A stretch of 64,000 bases of DNA from assembly GCA_001414345.1 (NCBI GenBank), contig LLCB01000008.1:372001-436000 (forward strand), read 5' to 3'. Each line of letters opens with the position of its first letter. The first letter of the stretch is position 1. Under the pieces are notes generated by a model. That model saw only the letters and a program-made list of their open reading frames with translations. It was not told where the DNA came from and ran no database searches. The position numbers and the translations under genes are program-made. This document shows, one piece after another, positions 61,493 to 64,000 of the stretch. This stretch comes from Hymenoscyphus infarciens (lineage: Eukaryota; Ascomycota; Leotiomycetes; Helotiales; Helotiaceae).

Positions 61493-61837
61493 ATGGAAGG
61501 GGATTGTAATGTTTCTTGCGTTGGCGCCATGGCATACGGTAGAGCTCAGACGGGCTAAAACACCTTTGTACAATACCCTTTGGAATGCATGATGCTTTCC
61601 TCTCCCTATTTTTGCACCATTGATCACATTTCAAGGGAAGGAACGAGTTGGAACAACCGTTGGTAACACACTTGCCTCGGACCAATTCTCCTTGATGATG
61701 GAAGGAACGACTACTGCGCTAAGCTCTAGTTTTGCTTGAATATAGGTACATCGCTATCGTAGGTCACTTCCTCAAGAAATCTACGCAGGCTCAAGAGTTC
61801 CTTCCTTCTCAAATTAAATACAGAGAGGGATTTTGAA
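61493..61837. other. short intergenic gap, nothing firm seen
   Basis: 3' flank of RPT4 and leader of the interrupted gene that follows. No feature recognised. Confidence 0.4.
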
Positions 61838-62305
61838 ATGGCTGAATATATAAGGGATCAGGGTCTCCTTCCTCCATCCTGCGACCACGCAGACGACAAC
61901 GATGAGGACTGCGTTATCCAAATCACACCAGATACCACACAAGACACTACACAAGACACTACACAAGACACTACATAAGACACTACACAAGACACTACAC
62001 AAGAGACTATCCGAGAAACCCCGTCCTCCAACAAGGCCCCCGCGGAGAACGAAAACACCAATCCAGAAAATGAAAACACACCTCTCCTTGGTGACCATGG
62101 CAATGGGGCAGTCACCCAAACCTCAAATCCCACAAACGTCCTTACCAAAGTCAAGGTTGACGTTTTCGGCCTGTATGCTGAGGTATTCACGGAACATCCC
62201 AACCTCGTCGGTATCGTTCTTTTTGCGATAGTTCTTGTGGCTTGGTACCTTTATTTTGGGAGGGTTGTTGAGTTGGTTGGGGTTTTGAAGGGGGCTTGGG
62301 CGTAA
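61838..62305 (+). pseudogene. small tail-anchored-like protein gene broken by one TAA
   Basis: One frame runs from the ATG at 61838 to a stop at 62303-62305 (155 codons) with a single in-frame TAA at 61976-61978 (codon 47). The stop falls in a 12-bp repeat encoding DTTQ, where the other units have CAA, so it is a C-to-T change. Before it: MAEYIRDQGLLPPSC and an acidic stretch. After it: DTTQ repeats, Asn/Glu-rich sequence, then VDVFGLYAEVFTEHPNLVGI and a hydrophobic segment (LVGIVLFAIVLVAWYLYFG) near the C terminus. A GTAAGT at 62302 could be a splice donor, which would extend the gene. Either a pseudogene in this strain, a sequencing error, or a truncated allele. No family recognised. Confidence 0.6.
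61930..62002 (+). repeat. 12-bp coding minisatellite (ACACAAGACACT), about six units
   Basis: Tandem units encode DTTQ. One unit carries TAA in place of CAA; the last units diverge to ACAAGAGACTATC. Confidence 0.85.
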
Positions 62306-63684
62306 GTACCAGTACCACTAGTTTACCTGAAGACTGTATAGGCTGACGTCGAAAGGACGGCATAGAGGAGGAGGGTTGTGAGGGGGAGATGGGATAGGTA
62401 GAAGGATGGCGAGGTAGGAGGGAAGGATGTTTAGAGGAACGAGACGTAACTTACTCTAGGGACGTTCTTCTTATGGTGGAAGGAGCGATTAACTTCGTTA
62501 CGGGTTAAACTTAGGAGTATCATATAGTAGGAAATGTAGAACAGTTCTACGAGTTTTGTTCTCTATAATAGTACCAAGACTCTATTTTCCCTTCGAATTC
62601 AATACTCAGTAGGAGCTGAGTCTATTATTCCAAATGACTTGAAGGTGTTTGACTTTGGATTTTCTTACTAGAAGTGGTTTTGGTAAATCTCATTCTGGTT
62701 CTGGGTCTGAAAGAACTGTTGTTGCTATGTAGCTGACCTATTATTTCTTCTTGATTGATGAAGAAAGAAGATGGTGTAGGGGCCTGTGGTGTATGGGAGG
62801 ACTGAAGATTAGTCAATTGATGAGAAAGTGATTTTTCATATCTTGAAAATTTAGGGTTTTGTAGGTTACGAGTATGAAAATAAATCGTAGGGTACCTACG
62901 AATAGTAACAAAGGAGACGGCAGTGCTATTTTGGAACTTGATTGTGTCAAAACACCCGGGTTTATAGTCTCAAAGCGTTCTAAGTGCGCAGGATAATTTT
63001 ATTGAATTATTCTAGAAAGTCGAAGTAATGAGGGCTTGGTAGGGAGGTACGAACCTGATCGCGAGGTCACCTAGGTATTTATAGCACCAAAAGGTAACCT
63101 ATTTGTAGGCCACCTGTAAATAGCCTGAACGGGAAACTGAGCTATTGGTAGGTTACCTACCGATAGCACGGATTTTTCCTCGGCGTTCTTGACTTTGTTT
63201 AACATAACAAGAACTCCGGAGATAGACAGCTTTGCAACTTAAAGCGCTCGGCCGGTCTCGTAGAATATACTTCCAGGTTATGAGATATTGAATCAATCGG
63301 GGTATCAGATGATGAATGAGCTTGAGGAGAGCATAAATGCGTTGGAGAAGGTAGTACCAATTTCTTATTTGGAAAAAAAGGGAAAATGGTCTTTGTACTA
63401 AGATCTAAGATAGAAGTTACTTGAATTCTATCTATTACAAAAGTCGAAAGAGGTGTTTCGGGAAAGTGCTCTCAAAGAAAAAATAGTCTTGGCGGCCGGT
63501 CTCCCAGAGAACCGCTGAAGGCTAGCTGCATCGGGTGGAACACAAAGTAAACATTAACCCACAACTGCGAAAGTTGAACCACCAAGCTCTGCAGCGAATC
63601 GCAAACCACATCAAACCACCCAAACTACGAGAAGAACCACCCATCCATATACAAATCGCACACCGATGAGAATTCCACAAAGTC
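62306..63684. other. intergenic with short palindromes
   Basis: No gene seen. Two palindromes around GGTAGG/ACCTACC are present (TCGTAGGGTACCTACGA at about 62887-62903, CTATTGGTAGGTTACCTACC at about 63142-63161), plus related TAGGTNACCTA-like pieces between. 63550-63684 is the leader of the coiled-coil gene. Confidence 0.5.
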
Positions 63685-64000
63685 ATGGATCCCAACTATA
63701 AGTTTCCCGGCTCGCCAGGGACGCCACTATTCCAGGTGTCGCCGGAGCGCGTTAATCGACAACAGGAGAACGAGTCGCCCTCCATGAGTGTGCATCGCGA
63801 GAGCAAGCTGCATTCGAGAGAGAGCTCGGTTCATGAGAAGGTTGCTGCGTTTAACACCCTCGCTTTCCAAGGCAAACAGCTGGAGCGCAAGACTAATGAT
63901 GCTGCTCTCAAACGGGCCATGTTGGGTCGAGAGGAGGCCGAGAGTGAGATGCGCCGGTATAGAGATGATACGAGAGCTCTGAGACGACAGGTTGAGGAGG
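63685..64000 (+). CDS. coiled-coil protein, N-terminal part (runs off the window)
   Basis: Open from the ATG at 63685 to the window end, 105 codons. It begins MDPNYKFPGSPGTPLFQVSP, a Ser/Pro-rich stretch to about residue 50, then a charged helix typical of a coiled coil (VHEKVAAFNTLAFQGKQLER, then REEAESEMRRYRDDTRALRR). The rest lies outside. Such proteins in fungi include spindle-pole-body and cytoskeletal proteins, but nothing here decides it. A short upstream ORF (63666-63701) overlaps the start in another frame. Confidence 0.75.
   Translation, partial: MDPNYKFPGSPGTPLFQVSPERVNRQQENESPSMSVHRESKLHSRESSVHEKVAAFNTLAFQGKQLERKTNDAALKRAMLGREEAESEMRRYRDDTRALRRQVEE

Overview
The window is nuclear DNA of a filamentous ascomycete. 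The genes have short introns (46-266 nt, GT..AG with CTAAC-type branch sites). Several families typical of Pezizomycotina are present: a CFEM-domain receptor-like protein, a cupredoxin with a GPI-type tail and a small cysteine-rich secreted protein. Blocks of DNA almost lacking G and C, full of TAA and TAG, look like transposons mutated by RIP (repeat-induced point mutation). The mix suggests a leotiomycete, perhaps of the Botrytis/Sclerotinia group, but that placement is inference from general familiarity, not from a search.

Layout. 1-8.7 kb holds the 3' part of an IBtk-like double-BTB gene and the complete autophagy gene ATG13. 8.7-20.6 kb is accessory-like: a foldback element, minisatellites, two small paralogous genes around an hAT-type MITE, a two-exon membrane microprotein, a CFEM/Pth11-like receptor and three TA-flanked palindromic MITEs. 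20.6-31.4 kb carries a polytopic membrane protein, ribosomal protein eS25, a Dap1/PGRMC-like cytochrome b5-fold protein, a secreted cupredoxin and CENP-X (MHF2). 32.0-44.3 kb is one large AT-rich transposon graveyard. It contains a RIP-mutated LTR element with 374-bp LTRs and a GAGAG target duplication, and inside it a younger, largely unmutated LTR element with a CTTAT target duplication. 45.3-50 kb has a cysteine-rich secreted protein and an 815-residue membrane protein. 52.2-52.8 kb is a second hAT-type MITE. 54.4-61.5 kb is a housekeeping block: mitochondrial ADP/ATP carrier, enolase and proteasome ATPase Rpt4. 61.8-62.3 kb is a membrane-protein reading frame broken by one TAA. The window ends inside a coiled-coil protein gene.

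The genes do not form one pathway; they are ordinary core genes separated by repeat islands. Exon coordinates were worked out by hand from splice signals and reading phase, and they agree in phase for every multi-exon gene listed. The most notable structures are the nested LTR elements, with a precise 92-bp inversion in one LTR and a scrambled pol/gag interior, the foldback family with AAATCGY subterminal repeats, the two hAT MITEs, and two genes easily missed by ORF calling (the microprotein and the TAA-broken gene).
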